From Chlorops oryzae (Eukaryota; Arthropoda; Insecta; Diptera; Chloropidae): 64,000 bases of DNA. This document shows positions 35,903-47,978 of the stretch, piece by piece. The stretch covers positions 118,756,421-118,820,420 of the forward strand of contig CM035806.1 in NCBI GenBank assembly GCA_020466095.1, read 5' to 3'. The position numbers and the translations under genes are program-made. Numbering within the stretch: the stretch's first letter is position 1; every line of letters starts with the position of its first letter. The notes under the pieces are model-generated. The model saw only the letters and a program-made list of their open reading frames with translations, was not told the origin of the DNA and made no database searches.

Positions 35903-38900
35903 CTAGTCGTCGTTGCTGGGTGCGTAAGGTTTGAGTTGGCTAATGTGAGCAGTCTTTGCCTGGCCGTTCACTTTATATCGGATTATGACTGGCGAATCAA
36001 AACCCAGTACCGTATATGGCCCCTCGTACTTTGGAGCTAGCTTTGCTGCGAAGCTATTTTCTGCGTTGGACAAAAAATGCGTCTTCACCAGGATCAGGTC
36101 TCCCAAGTGTGGCCTCCATTCTCTGCGTCATAGATTATAATGCCGGCTTTGTTCTTGACTGGCGCGGACTTGATTTTGGCGTACCAAGTTGAATATTTCC
36201 TGGAGCCGATTGGTTTTCTGCGCGACGGTCATCTGTTCTCCGCTTAGGTCCGGATTCTTTTCGTCATATAATTGTTTGGGGAGTCGTGGTTCGCGGCCTT
36301 GAGTCAGGAATGCGGGACTATACCCTGTGCTCTCACTTATGCTGGTATTGATTGCTAGTGTTAGTTCTGGAATGAGCTTGTCCCAGTGTTTGTGGTTGTT
36401 TTCTGTGTATTGGGCCAGCATTGTCTTTATGGTGCGATTTGCCCGCTCCGTGGGATTTTCCTGCGGTGTGTAGGGTGCTGTCCTCTGGTGTGTTACTCCT
36501 AGTTGCGCCAGGAAATTTGTGAATTTCTTGCTCGTGAACTGCGTGCCGTTGTCCGTTACTAGTGTCGTAGGGACACCATACCTGGCGATGATTCTTTCTC
36601 GTAGCACCTTTATGGCGGAGTCAGTTGTTGCTGTGCGGAGTGGGGCAATTTCTACCCATTTAGAAAATTTGTCAAACAGGACTAGCAGGTACACATTTCC
36701 ATGTGATGACCGAGGGAGGGGTCCCATAAAGTCTGCACATAACACCGCCCATGGTTCTTCGGCAACTTGTGTCCTCATGTGACCTGCTTGTTTCTGTTGT
36801 TGGTTTTTATACTTTTGACAGCTCAAGCATTTCTTGACGTAATTTCTAATGTCTCGGTGGAAACCTGGCCAAAAGTATCGTCGGGAGATGCGACTGGTGG
36901 TCTTCTTAACCCCGAGATGGCCGGCTGTGGGGTCGTCATGATTCTCTTGCAGGACTCTCGCTCGATCGTCTTTTGGTACGCATAATTTCCATACAAAATG
37001 GTCCGTGTCTCCTCCTATGTCCGGTAAATATCGGTAGAGATTCCCATTAATAACCTGGTAGTCTGCATACTTCTGAGGTTGTTTGAAGACCATCCTTATT
37101 CGTTTGCTGGTCCAATCCGTTGGTTCAGGGGCAGCTGATTCTTCCGTGGATATTTGGCATACTTTGTCTAGGGGTTGTCTGGATAAAGCGTCGGCGATGA
37201 TGTTGTACTTGCCCCGTCGGTACTTGATGTCGAACGTGTATTGTTGCAGCTCAAGGGCCCAGCGAGCTATTCTTCCCGTAGGATTGTCTATGGAGTTTAA
37301 CCATTTGAGTGCTAGGTGATCCGTAATGACGGTGAATTTATAGCCTTCGAGGTAGTGCCTCATCTTCCGGATGCCCCAAACGATTGCCAGGCATTCCTTT
37401 TCGGTCGTGGAATAGTTGAGATCTGCCTGGTTCAAGTGTCTGCTGTCATAGGCGATCACCCGCTCCTGGCCTTCAATCACTTGGGTTAGCACGGCCCCCA
37501 AGCCATAGTGACTTGCGTCTGTTTGAAGGGTAAATGGTTTTGAGAAGTCTGGGCATGTTAACACCGGGGCTTCAGTCAGCTTTTGTTTTAAAAGGTCAAA
37601 TGCGTCCTGTTGCTCCGGTGTCCACTTCCACCGTTGGCCCTTTTTGAGGAGCGACGTCATGGGGTGTACAATTTTTGAGAAATCGGGTACAAATCTGCGA
37701 TACCAACTGGCGATGCCCAGGACTCGGCGGAGCTCCTTTACGTTAGTTGGGGGTGTCAATTCTTGGATTGCAGCTATCTTATCTGGGTCCGTGTGTATCC
37801 CTTGTGTGGTCACCAGGTGTCCTAGGTATTTGATTTCCTGGTGAAAGAACTTGCACTTATCGGGGTTAATGCGGAGTTTGGCCGCTTTTAGTCGCTTAAA
37901 GACTTCCTGTAGGTTTTCCATATGGTTTTCTAGTGAGTTTCCAGTTACTATTATGTCGTCTAGATATGCAAACGCGTGCGGTTCCAACTCTGGGCCAATA
38001 ACGCTGTCCAGGGCTCGTTGGAACGTGGCCGGGGCGGAATGCAGACCAAAGGGCATCACCTTCCATTGATATAGACCTCTTCCTGGTGCCGTGAAGGCGG
38101 TGAACTGTTTGCTACCCTCCTCAAGCGGGATCTGCCAATAGCCATTTTTTAAATCTAAACTGCTGATGTATGTTGCCTCTTTTAGACGTCCAAGTATGTA
38201 GCTAATGCGAGGTAGTGGGTAAGCATCCTGTACTGACTTCTCGTTGAGCTGTCGAAAGTCCAAGCATAACCTCCATTTGCCATTTTTCTTATGAACCATG
38301 ACCACTGACGAACTATATGGACTATGGGATGGCTCAATACAGTCTAATCGGATTAATTCGTTGATTTCTTTATTTATGGCTTCTTGCATCACAGGGTTCT
38401 TTGGGAAATACCGTTGCTTAAATGGTCGAGGGTCTTTCATGATGATTTGGTGTTTCGCGATGTTGGATGGACCTTGAATCTTTTCAAATTCTCGAAGTTC
38501 ACGTGCAAGGAACTGTTCTGGTGTCTCTCTCGTAGCTTCTATGCGTTTCGGTTCTGGTGGGCTGTCTTCGTGATTAGTTACCTGTAGATGCAGGGCAGCG
38601 TTGGCGCTCGTTTCTTCCCTCGTTTGCGGATTCGTTTGTGTTGGGAATTGTTCCTTGGCTTCTCGGTGGATTTCTTTGATCGCTGGCTCTGATGTAGTGC
38701 GCTTGGTAATTTCTGTCTGTAGATGTAGGGTGTTGTTGGAGTCTTCTATTTCTTCGTCGTTGGTTTCGGCTATCCAAACCGTATTACCACCAATGTCCAT
38801 TAAGGTGCCTACCCTGCTGAGGAAATCCATTCCTAGGAGCATGCCCTCCTGCATGTCTGGCAGCACGATGAGTGGGATGACCTGCACACTCGGCCCTAGG

Positions 38901-39313
38901 CGTATTTGAATGGTTAGGATATGCGTCACGGCTTGCTTGGTTCCATCTGCTAGTATTATTTTGGTGGCGTTCTCCTGTACGTCCCCATGTACACGTAGTT
39001 TGTTGAACATTCCTTCGTTGATGACACTCCTCATGGCCCCAGTGTCTACTACTGCTCGGATGACGTGCGGCCCGATGAGAAGTTGCGCTTTCAGATGGAG
39101 ATTCTGGTAGTTTAAATATTTTGATGCAGGCAAGGCGAGTCCGTCGGTGTCCCCACCAGCCCTTGCTCCTGATGGTTCCCTTGTTCGTTTCCCGACTGCC
39201 GGCGACAACAGTCGATTGTGCGTATGCCCTCTTTGCCACATGTCCAGCAGAAAAGTTTTCGAGGGTTCCGACATTCTCGCTGTCTGTGCCCTAATTGTCC
39301 ACAGTGACGGCAT
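35903..39313 (-). CDS. pol: Ty3 element Pol, one in-frame stop near the C-terminus
   Basis: Domains in order (residues counted from 39313): aspartic protease with DTG at about 90-92; reverse transcriptase with LDFRQLN at about 351 and catalytic YLDD at about 450-453; RNase H with TDAS near 598; integrase zinc finger (His near 792 and 799, Cys near 829 and 832) and catalytic residues Asp 861, Asp 921 and Glu 956. A TGA at 36128-36130 stops the frame after residue 1061. The same frame continues to 35903 and holds the integrase C-terminal module (KLAPKYEGPYTVLGF), so the stop looks like a recent nonsense change rather than the natural end. Pol is probably made by -1 frameshift from gag, and the ATG at 39313 need not be used. 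Confidence 0.95.
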
Positions 39314-40302
39314 ACGAGTCTGGGGGAGTCGGCCCCTTGGGTTTGGAGAACGCGTGTTTTTGCTTCTGTGGGACTTGGGTTCACGTTGAGTCGATTTTCC
39401 GCCTGTTGAGGAATCTTCACTTGTTCCAGCTCACATGCTAAACTAATGAGTTCTTCTAAAGTTTCGAATTCCCTTCGTTTTATATACAGCTGGAACTCGT
39501 GTCGGCTATTTCGGAAAATTATCTCCCGCTTCTTGTCGTCCTTCAAGTCGGTATGGCGAGCCAATTCTTGCACACTGGTAGCGTACTCTTTGAAGGCTTC
39601 CTGGGGCCCTTGGTGGCGTGATTTTACGGTGTCTTCCAAGTCTTCTAGATAGCGATATGGCAAGAAAAACTGCAAAAATTCTGTTTTGAACTGCTGCCAT
39701 GTAGTCCACCCTCGTCGGCTATTTCGGTACCATGATAGCGCATAATCTTTCAGCATCTCTGGCATGGTTTTTGGAATGGCGTGTATTGGTATGTCATAGG
39801 CCTCTGCTAGCTCTTCCACTCGCTCGATGAAGCCTAGAGCGTCCTTCTTACCGTCGAAACGTAGTGACCATTTTCGCACGAGATCGATGACCTGAGCATA
39901 ACTCATGACTGGGGTGGTTGGTGGTGAATACGATGACCTAGTGGGGTGGAGTGTAGCTAACTTGGTGCCTACTACTCCATATTCTCTCAGGGGTGCGGGT
40001 GGTAGTCCTCCTTCTGCTCCTGTCGGTACTTCAAGGGCTTTGTCCTTGGGGATGGTGCCCGTGTTCATGGTTCCATTTTCATTGCACTTGTTGGTTGGAA
40101 GAGGGGTGAGGGGTTTGGTGAAACGAGCCTCCAGGCTTTTGACTTCGTTTATGATGACCGGGTCCTCCATGTGTGCGTTGACAAAAGACATGAACCGCCT
40201 CCTCAAATCGTCCACTATGCCCTGTGACTCGAGCTCGAAGGCATTCAAGCAGTCTATGACTTCATCTTTGCGAAGCTTTGATATCCACTTGGTCTCGATC
40301 AT
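39112..40302 (-). CDS. gag: Ty3 element Gag
   Basis: Gag is the structural protein that packs element RNA. I chose the ATG at 40302; the open frame reaches 40407 but only through a non-ATG start. The middle holds the retrotransposon Gag capsid region (SLRFDGKKDALGFIERVEEL and WTTWQQFKTEFLQFF). Near the C-terminus are two zinc knuckles: CRHCGQLGHRQREC is a normal CCHC, while CWTCGKEGIRTIDC has Ile where the His should be. The reading frame overlaps pol by about 200 bases, and pol lies in the -1 frame, so a -1 ribosomal frameshift is the expected route to Gag-Pol. Confidence 0.93.
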   Translation of the reverse strand: MIETKWISKLRKDEVIDCLNAFELESQGIVDDLRRRFMSFVNAHMEDPVIINEVKSLEARFTKPLTPLPTNKCNENGTMNTGTIPKDKALEVPTGAEGGLPPAPLREYGVVGTKLATLHPTRSSYSPPTTPVMSYAQVIDLVRKWSLRFDGKKDALGFIERVEELAEAYDIPIHAIPKTMPEMLKDYALSWYRNSRRGWTTWQQFKTEFLQFFLPYRYLEDLEDTVKSRHQGPQEAFKEYATSVQELARHTDLKDDKKREIIFRNSRHEFQLYIKRREFETLEELISLACELEQVKIPQQAENRLNVNPSPTEAKTRVLQTQGADSPRLVCRHCGQLGHRQRECRNPRKLFCWTCGKEGIRTIDCCRRQSGNEQGNHQEQGLVGTPTDSPCLHQNI

Positions 40303-40408
40303 AGTTGATGACTTTTCTTCTTGGTGTCTCGTGTGGGGTTTTGTTGCTCTGTTGATTTTTTTTTTTAAAATTTTTTTTTTTAATGTTTTTGTCCTTGAAT
40401 AAATCAAG

Positions 40409-40426
40409 GTCCCTGCTCGGGCGCCA
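40409..40426 (-). promoter_or_regulatory. Primer binding site, tRNA-Lys-like
   Basis: On the minus strand TGGCGCCCGAGCAGGGAC starts two bases past the 5' LTR. It would pair with the 3' end of a tRNA and differs at one position from the well-known tRNA-Lys3 site of lentiviruses. The tRNA assignment is inference. Confidence 0.85.
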
Positions 40427-40428
40427 CT

Positions 40429-42916
40429 TGTAACGGTTTTTTCTCAGCCGGGGTATTACTCAGTCTTACCAGGGTCCGTTACAAGACAAGAAATTTTCCA
40501 AAGTGTTGAGTTTGTATTCTATGTAATTTTTATTGCTTGTTTTTTTTTTTTGTATTCTATACTCTTTCATCTAATATTTCTTACGTCTGACCTGCGGGAA
40601 AATATGTCGGCGGCACTCCATCGGGGTCCCTGGATCGATGCGGCGTTCTTCTAATGGTTAATGCTGGCCGAGTGGTTGCGTCCCATCGGGGTCCTTGGTG
40701 GTCGCTGCCGTATCGTAGTGAACTCGACGGTCTTGAGTGGGCGTTTGCGGTTCGTTTCTAGTCTTACGTCAATAGGTCAGGGGAACTAGGGATATTAGTC
40801 TGGGAATATGCTACTGACAATGCTACAGTACTACTGACAATCCTACAGCTGTTTAATTTCAAGTATAAATCATTGAAAGTAAAAGCGCAGAGACAATCTG
40901 GTATTCAGGTATTTATTACTGAATTCAATTGTGAAAAACGTGGAGCTGACAGGGTTAAAACTGTTTAATTTCAAGTATAAATCATTGAAATTAAAAGCGC
41001 AGAGACAATCTGGTATTCAGGTATTTATCACTGAATCCAATTGTGGGAAAAAAACGTGATGGTGACAGGGTTAAAGCTGTTTAATTTCAAGTAGAAAGCA
41101 TTGAAATTAAAAGCGCAGAGACAATCTGGTACTCAGGTATTTATCACTGAATCCAATTGTGAAAACGTGATGGTGACAGGGTTAAAGCTATTAATTTCAA
41201 GGATGAATCATTGAAATTCAAAGCGCAGAGATAATCTGGTATTCAGGTATTTATCACTGAATCCAATTGTGAAAACGTGGTGGTGACAGGGTCAAAGTTG
41301 TTAATTTCAAGTATGAATCATTGAAATTCCAAAGCGCAGAGACAATCTGGTGTTCAGGTATTTATCACTGAATCCAATTGTGGAAAAAAACGTGATGGTG
41401 ACAGGGTTAAAGCTGTTTAATTTCAAGTATAAATCATTGAAATTCAAAGCGCAGAGATAATCTGGTATTCAGGTATTTATCACTGAATCCAATTGTGAAA
41501 ACGTGGTGGTGACAGGGTCAAAGTTGTTAATTTCAAGTATGAATCATTGAAATTCAAAGCGCAGAGACAATCTGGTGTTCAGGTATTTATCACTGAATCC
41601 AATTGTGGAAAAAAACGTGATGGTGACAGGGTTAAAGCTGTTTAATTTCAAGTATAAATCATTGAAGTTAAAAGCGCAGAGACAATCTGGTACTCAGGTA
41701 TTTATCACTGAATCCAATTGTGAAAACGTGGAGGTGACAGGGTTAAAGCTGTTTAATTTCAAGTATAAATCATTGAAATTAAAAGCGCAGAAACAATCTG
41801 GTACTCAGGTATATATCACTGAATCCAATTGTGAAGACGTGGTGGTGACAGGGTGAAAGCTGTTTAATTTCAAGTATGAATCATTGAAATTAAAAGCACA
41901 GAGACAACCTGGCATTCAGGTATATATATCACTGAATCCAATTGTGGGAATAAAGGAGAATTCAAAAGACTTACTTGATTAAACTTCGCTTTTACTGAGT
42001 CCACTCCGATGTATTTGGTGATGCTGGCACGGCGCGAGCTGAACAGAGACTGCCTTTTCCTTCGCGATGCAGCGCCTTTTCTAGTCAGTCGGCGGTGCTT
42101 GTGTTAGTGGATTTCGCATAGTTAAAAGCGGTTCAAACTGGTTCCTTGCTTGTGTTGGTGCCTTTCGTATAGTCGAACGCATTCCGAACTGGTTTATTGC
42201 TGCGTGTGATTGGTGCCGTGTGCAAAACGGCTCGGGAATCATATTGCTTGTGCGTGTTTGGTGCCGTGTGCAAAACGGCTCGGGAATCATATTGCTTGCG
42301 AGTGTTTGGTGCCGTGTGCAAAACGGCTTGGGAATCATGTATGTTTGGATGGTGTGTATCCTTGAAGCCATTGAAGCCGGTTTCTCGCTGATTGCAGGTA
42401 TGTATGTTTTGATGCGGTGGATATGTAAGCTGCTGAAATTGGTTTCTTTGTACGTATGTTTTGATGTTGAACGTCCATCGACTTATGATTAGGGTGGAGA
42501 TATTTTCTCCCCTAAATTTAATGCATATATATTTTCCTTTTGTTTATTTATTATATATATATATATATTTGGTTTTGTCTTGTTTTTTTTTTTGTTTGTT
42601 TTTTTTTTTTGAATTTAATAACAATAATAATACTAATTTGGCTTTCTGCTCTTGGTGATAATAATACAAATAATAATAATCATATTCTTCTTTTCTTTTC
42701 TTTGTTTTTTTTTTTTTTGTTTTTTTTCTTTTTTTTTTTCTTATTACAAATACAAAATATAATATGAATAATAATAAAAAATAATAATGGGAGTAGTTCG
42801 TTAGGGTGCACAAAATCCGGCTAAGGGTGAAAAGGTTTTATTAACTGGTATGGTACGGTTGTATTAAATGTACGAGGATAACATTTTTGTACTACTCAAA
42901 ATTTTACCTCGTTACA
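40429..42916 (-). repeat. 5' LTR of Ty3 element (2488 bp)
   Basis: It is the same as the other LTR except for ten units of the ~112-bp repeat (40848-41955) in place of four. Six extra units account for the 671-bp length difference. The second ~57-bp tandem repeat is again three copies. Confidence 0.96.
40848..41955. repeat. Ten-unit tandem repeat in 5' LTR
   Basis: Units of about 111-116 bp start GCTGTTTAATTTCAAG and contain GCGCAGAGACAATCTGG and CACTGAATCCAATTGTG. Starts are near 40848, 40960, 41076, 41187, 41297, 41412, 41523, 41637, 41748 and 41859. The 3' LTR has the first three and a last unit in common. Confidence 0.93.
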
Positions 42917-42920
42917 CACT

Positions 42921-43500
42921 TTTAATTTTTCAGTTATATTTTTTCAATTTTAAAGGCTTTGGACGCTCTTTTGAAGTTAACTAAGCCAGACGAAACATAA
43001 GTATCATTTAACTCAATTAATTCAATTTACTCAATCAAAGAAATGTTTGTTTTTGTGCAACAGCACCAAGATGAGCTCTCAAGAATTTCAGTTGTCGTCT
43101 GAATCGCACAAACTTGGTGAACCCTCATTCGAAGGGCAACGGAAAAAGTTTGTTTTTTGAAAACTAGATCGGAACCTCGAAAGACTACACTATATTTAGT
43201 TAAATATTGGTTTAAATCCCGCATAATGACACGCTTCTGAAAATAACTGAGCTTACTCCATCAAAAAAAAAAAGGTCGTTACACCGTTCAATGGTATAAT
43301 TGTTTGAAGATAAATGAAGTTCTGTTTTTTAAATATGGTTTTGCATTAATTTTCAAAATATAGCACAATGGTTAACTATACCATAACAAATGCATCCGTT
43401 TTTATGAATCGATATGTCAGGAAAGCCAAACAATTAAAAAGGCAACATTGTGAAAAAAGCAATGAAATCGAACTGTATAGTTTCAAAGACGAAGCGCTTG
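42921..43500. other. Non-coding stretch
   Basis: No family-like frame. A 78-codon frame at 43368-43604 runs into the repeat shared with 33201 and does not resemble a protein I know. Confidence 0.45.
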
Positions 43501-43901
43501 TTCATCGAGAAGAAAACATTGTTCATCATGCAAATTGGTGCATTCGGGTCGGGCTGACACCCCAGAGTACAACGGTAATAGCCGATAGTAGAAGTTGGCT
43601 CTAGATTGCAAAATATTCACCATTTTCGGCCACCTTTAGCACTATCGAATTTTAAATCGTTTTTTTTTTCAATTATAATGCTACAGACATTTTTCTCACA
43701 TTAATTTATTGTAGATACACATATGATACAATTGCAGTCTAAAAACACCAATCAAATGCAATATCTAAGGCCGTTTTTGGCAAAAATTTCATTTGTCATC
43801 ACCAGAGCGGATATTTGCACATAAAGCATATTTTCATATGCATTTGTATATTTGACCGTTAAGAGCATATTTTTATTTTTCTTGCATGTTCGCGGCATAT
43901 A

Positions 43902-44903
43902 CTACGTTTATTCGTACGCCTTATTCGCGAATAAGAATATCGCGAATAGCGAATTTTCCCGTATAAACGGTCTTATACACGAATAGATAATTCACGAAAG
44001 TTATTCGTGAATAGTGAGACAATTCGCGATAAACATGAGAGGTGATGCCACATTTTTCGCTGATATCTCTCTTTTTGACGATCAGGCAGCACTTTTGTTT
44101 AACCCTTTCGTGCCCAATGTTGCATATAAGCAACATTCGAACGTCCTCCTTCTTTTTGCAGCTACGCCTATGTGATGCAGAAAAATTTTTTGATTTTAAT
44201 AAAGTGCCGTCGATTAATTGTCTAAGAAAAGAATACGTTACAATTTTTCAAAGAGAATCCTTTTATTTCAAATTTGTTTGCCGTAGAGTGTGGACATGTA
44301 GAAAATAGTTAAAATTTTGAATATTTTCAAAGGTAATGACTTTATAGTAATTGGTTATTTTGATTAAAAATAATTTTGATTACTATTCATTTTTGCAGAC
44401 TTGAAGCGCAAATATAACAAAAAATGAGGAAAAATCAAATTTTTGTAATTTTGTTGGTTGTTCAAAAAGTTATAGGCCTTTTTCTGTTTGGAGATAATTT
44501 ATTTCAGCACCAATATGATGGATCAAAACAACTCAAAGCTTGGCCTGGTTCAACAACTCACCATCACCTTTCGTTTTGAGTCGAAATTAATGGTATTAGA
44601 CAGCAGGTTAAAATTCGGGGCTGAGAGGGTTATTTTAAGTTCAAAAATCTAACAAATAAGATGGAGAACGGAAAGGAAACCAACCGCTGCATATGGATAA
44701 TACTTAAATTCACTTCTGAAAAAATAATTGGTAAAAGCATTCCTGATGCTATGAAATCAAATCTTTTTCATGTGTGCCATCATTTAATTTCGTTTTGGCA
44801 GTCAGGTAACGCTTATACCAACTAATGTCGGTTGCCTTATAAACGGTGACTTCACTATTCGCGTTGTCATTATTCGTGAAAAAGGTTTAACGTATAAACG
44901 TAG
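43902..44903. mobile_element. 1-kb TIR element nested in the hAT, TA duplication
   Basis: The ends CTACGTTTATTCGTA and (inverted) CTACGTTTATACGT are flanked by TA on both sides, as in Tc1/mariner. Subterminal CGCGAATAG/TTCGTGAATA words repeat on both strands. No transposase frame survives. Confidence 0.8.
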
Positions 44904-45054
44904 TAATATATGCGTATCTTTCAAATTAACTTATGATCGGAGAGTATAAAAATATACAAAGTCAACACTTAAAAGTATAAGTTTAAGGTTTTACCTACGA
45001 AGAAATATCCAAAATATTTACAAGTATACTTTTAGGTTTGATTTTGCAATAAAA

Positions 45055-45430
45055 AAAACTTCAATCACAAAGCTTAGAGCTTAGAGAAGCCGTCGAAATA
45101 GTCCAAGGCATACGCAAAAACTTAAATAAATTGGAAAATAAAGCCTTTCAAGAAAAATTTGAACAAATTTTGAAAAGAATTAAAGGTTTTAAAAGTATAA
45201 TCGATATATATAATGTTTGTTATACAGCCGAATAACCTACCGACCCGTATGTTAAAAAGCTTTTGCCAGATATGTTGGAAAGGTTTGCGTTTTGTCCAAT
45301 AACCTCAACTGATGGTGAGCGCAGTTTCTCTCTGTACGGAAACGTCTACACGCAGAAGAGACGATCATTCACTATCGAAAATCTTAAGCACCATATAATT
45401 ATTTTTGCAAATTCTGAAATTGAAGATTAA
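45055..45430 (+). pseudogene. hAT transposase C-terminal fragment
   Basis: The frame reads EIVQGIRKNLNKLENKAF, then after one in-frame stop the dimerisation block ITSTDGERSFSLYGN and TIENLKHH, ending at TAA 45428-45430. That block is the hallmark of the hAT dimerisation domain. The N-terminal BED finger and the catalytic part are missing, so it is dead. Confidence 0.88.
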
Positions 45431-46044
45431 GCTGTTTAGTCTGACTAAAGGTTCGGTTTCGGTTTACAGATTCATTGACCATAAAATTGCATTCGGCTGG
45501 GGCCATGAAACTTTTTTTTTTGTTCTTTTCTTTTATTAACTATTATGAACAACAAATGTTATTTTTGTTTTAGGCGTTATACAATAAATGGACTGATTTT
45601 TGTTAATAAATTAAAAAAAAAAAAAAAATTAAAATGTGCTCTGCTCTACATTTAATTTTTTGGTCTTCAGTTCCACTTTCAATAATGGGACGAAGGTGCA
45701 TGACAAATTTTAGGCTTCGCTTCACCACCTTATGTCGGACTCTATTAAGCTGTTACTAGAGAAAAACTCAAAAAAATTAAAATAATTCATTTTAAATAAT
45801 TTTTTTTCATGCATATTTTATTTTTTTTTAGCATATATTGCAATTTTTTAAGGATATTCTATGCGCATATTTGCGATTTTTTCGTGCATATAAATATCTG
45901 CTCTGATAGTTATATATGATATATAACAATATCGGGCATGTGACAGAAATCGAATACGACAGAAAACGTTCGATTGCGCTTACATTTGTATGAAAATTTA
46001 ACCACTCAGAGATATTGTCACTCTCAGAGACATTGCGCGGGACG

Positions 46045-46795
46045 CATATAGGACTATAGGTCTAACTCTTCTTCTTCCTAATCCCTGCAATGTGTTAGAG
46101 CTACGCTGCTTCAACATAGGCATATAGCATGAGGAAAAGAGAAGCATGCAATGGCAGCGAAATCTTTAGCTCTGCTGTGGTGAAATGCATTGCCACTTTT
46201 CTTTTTAATTTTGGGAGATTTTCGAGTACATTACATATAAAATATCTACCAAACTCATAAAATCATATGAAAAGCTTGAAAAACATAAAAATAATCAAGG
46301 AATCGCAATATCAAGGAGAAACAGAAATTGTTTTTTTAGTCCTACCCTGTCCACATAACTTTTTGATCACACTATTTCAGCAAAAATGCTAAATTCTATG
46401 TACAATCAAATTCGTAGCTGTAGTCAAAAATGTATGTCAATTTATTACAAAACATTCGTGCACATTAAGCAAAAACATATCGTAATAAATTTAATAAAAT
46501 TTCAATTATGAACTTTTCAAGCAATATAAAAAACCGAGCCGACGCCGTGTTTCTTTGATAATTTTCTTGCAAGTGGCATCATAGTGCCACTTTGTGTTTA
46601 CCCGTATTGTTGTTGGTAACTTTCTGGTGAATTTCTCGAATTTGTTGAATTTCCTATTCCTGCTTAAGGTTTTTGTTGGTAGCTTTTTGGTGAATTTCCC
46701 CAATTTGTTGAATTTCCTATACCTGCCTAATGGTGTATTTCCCCATCGCGGCAGAGGCTTTTCGACGTCGACAGTTAGACCTACAGTCCTACATG
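46045..46795 (+). mobile_element. CATATAGGACTATAG element (family Y), intact copy
   Basis: The terminal repeats of 22 bp begin CATATAGGACTATAGGTC and CATGTAGGACTGTAGGTC (inverted). An exact 8-bp duplication GCGGGACG lies at 46037-46044 and 46796-46803. It is 751 bp and non-coding. Other copies are at 54967-58650 (interrupted), 57873-58628 (reversed) and 60097-60338 (fragment). An 8-bp duplication with CAT ends fits P or hAT superfamily. Confidence 0.94.
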
Positions 46796-46803
46796 GCGGG
46801 ACG

Positions 46804-47510
46804 TTTCGCGCCAGTTAGAAAGAGATGTTACTCGGCAGCATATAGTTATATAGGGGACACTTACAACACCAACCGAATTCCGTGGTGAACTAGTGATGCT
46901 AAAATTTTTTGAGTATTCACTCAATTTTGTAACTAAACATACTTCCGTTTAAATTTTTTAATGTTTTCTTTTTAATGTAAGACTTTTATAAGTTTTTTAT
47001 AATAGTTTATGCAATTCTGTACCCTTTTCATTCAGAAGAGATCCAAAAATATATAGTTTATGCATTCTGTTTATCATGATATGTAATAAGTAGGTACTTG
47101 AGCCACTAGTTGTGTATCGAGCAATTTTAGTTATGATATCACTAAATATTTCATATCAGCTGTTTTGTGATGGAATTCAAACTATTTGAGAATCGGTCAT
47201 ATTCGACGCATCAGAACTCTGCTTTTGCGTTCCTCAATAATATGAGCAAAAATTTATCTTATTTTTTTTAATTGTATAAAACTAACATATTTTGCTGAAA
47301 ACTAAAGTGAGTTCTTATGAAAAACTATAGATTAACACTCACATATATCTGATTTTTAACAAAAATTTTAGTTCATGTTACAAGATTATAAAATATTTGT
47401 TAGACCGGAACCGGAATTTTCAGGGGGCGTGCTACGTTTTTGATTTTTCCATAAGAATGCATGCACAGGGGGCCTACTTCAATTCAAAACACACGTTTTT
47501 TGCCAAGTGC
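46804..47510. other. Non-coding stretch
   Basis: The first 50 bp (GCGCCAGTTAGAAAGAGATG) belong to a copy of the short element at 57423 into which the family Y copy inserted. The rest is unrecognised. Confidence 0.5.
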
Positions 47511-47671
47511 CATCTATAGTACTATATGCTCGGCAGGCAAAAGAAGAGCGAGAGAGAAATACTTTTGGTGAGTACCTCAGTGCAAAATGCTCATTTTGGT
47601 GGGTACCCAAGACCGTGGTGAAAAGAGCCAAAAAGGAAACAGCTCCTGAGTGACATATATAGTTATATATG
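47511..47671 (-). mobile_element. Copy of the short CATATA..ACTATA element
   Basis: It shares GGTGGGTACCCAAGACCGTG, GGCAGGCAAAA and the end GTGACATATATAGTTATATA with 57423-57656. No matching 8-bp flanks are seen. Confidence 0.7.
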
Positions 47672-47978
47672 GCTTCAACTCTGCCGATTATTCGGCTTCG
47701 GCTTAGGAATGCAATATCGCTCATAACAAATATGGATATGAGAATATCGATGTTTCCAAAAGTCAAACATCGATGTTAAAAATATCGACGTTTCCACACG
47801 ATATATCGATGTTTTTCCGATATTGCTAATTACAATTTTTAAACCTTCATTCAGAGATGATGATTGCTTATTTCAACCAAGAAACACCTCTCAATGCAGT
47901 CTAAATACAATTGACTAGGTCAGATTAGGTTTCAGTAGTATAAATCACGGATAGAACTAAGGATGGCGCGCCGATTAT

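Larger units (their letters stand above)
33351..42916 (-). mobile_element. Ty3/gypsy LTR retrotransposon, full length
   Basis: The element has LTRs with TGTAACG..CGTTACA ends, a 4-bp duplication CACT (33347-33350, 42917-42920), a primer binding site, gag, pol in the -1 frame, two small ORFs after pol and a polypurine tract. Domain order is protease, reverse transcriptase, RNase H, integrase, as in Ty3/gypsy (Metaviridae). I see no envelope gene. The few differences between the LTRs, apart from repeat number, point to a fairly recent insertion. Confidence 0.97.
43803..45905 (+). mobile_element. Decayed hAT element with CAGAGC ends
   Basis: The left end CAGAGCGGATATTT and the inverted right end CAGAGCAGATATTT bound about 2.1 kb. 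Both subterminal regions have repeated GCATATTT words. A transposase C-terminus lies inside at 45055-45430. The two 8-bp flanks do not match, so either they have changed or an end is misplaced. Confidence 0.75.

Noticed and set aside
36128..36130. Selenocysteine codon or programmed readthrough in pol
   Set aside because: No hairpin or known readthrough context is visible; a simple CGA-to-TGA change is the cheaper explanation, though not proven.
40848..41955. Possible CRISPR-like array
   Set aside because: The units are contiguous tandem repeats without unique spacers, inside a retrotransposon LTR in an animal genome.
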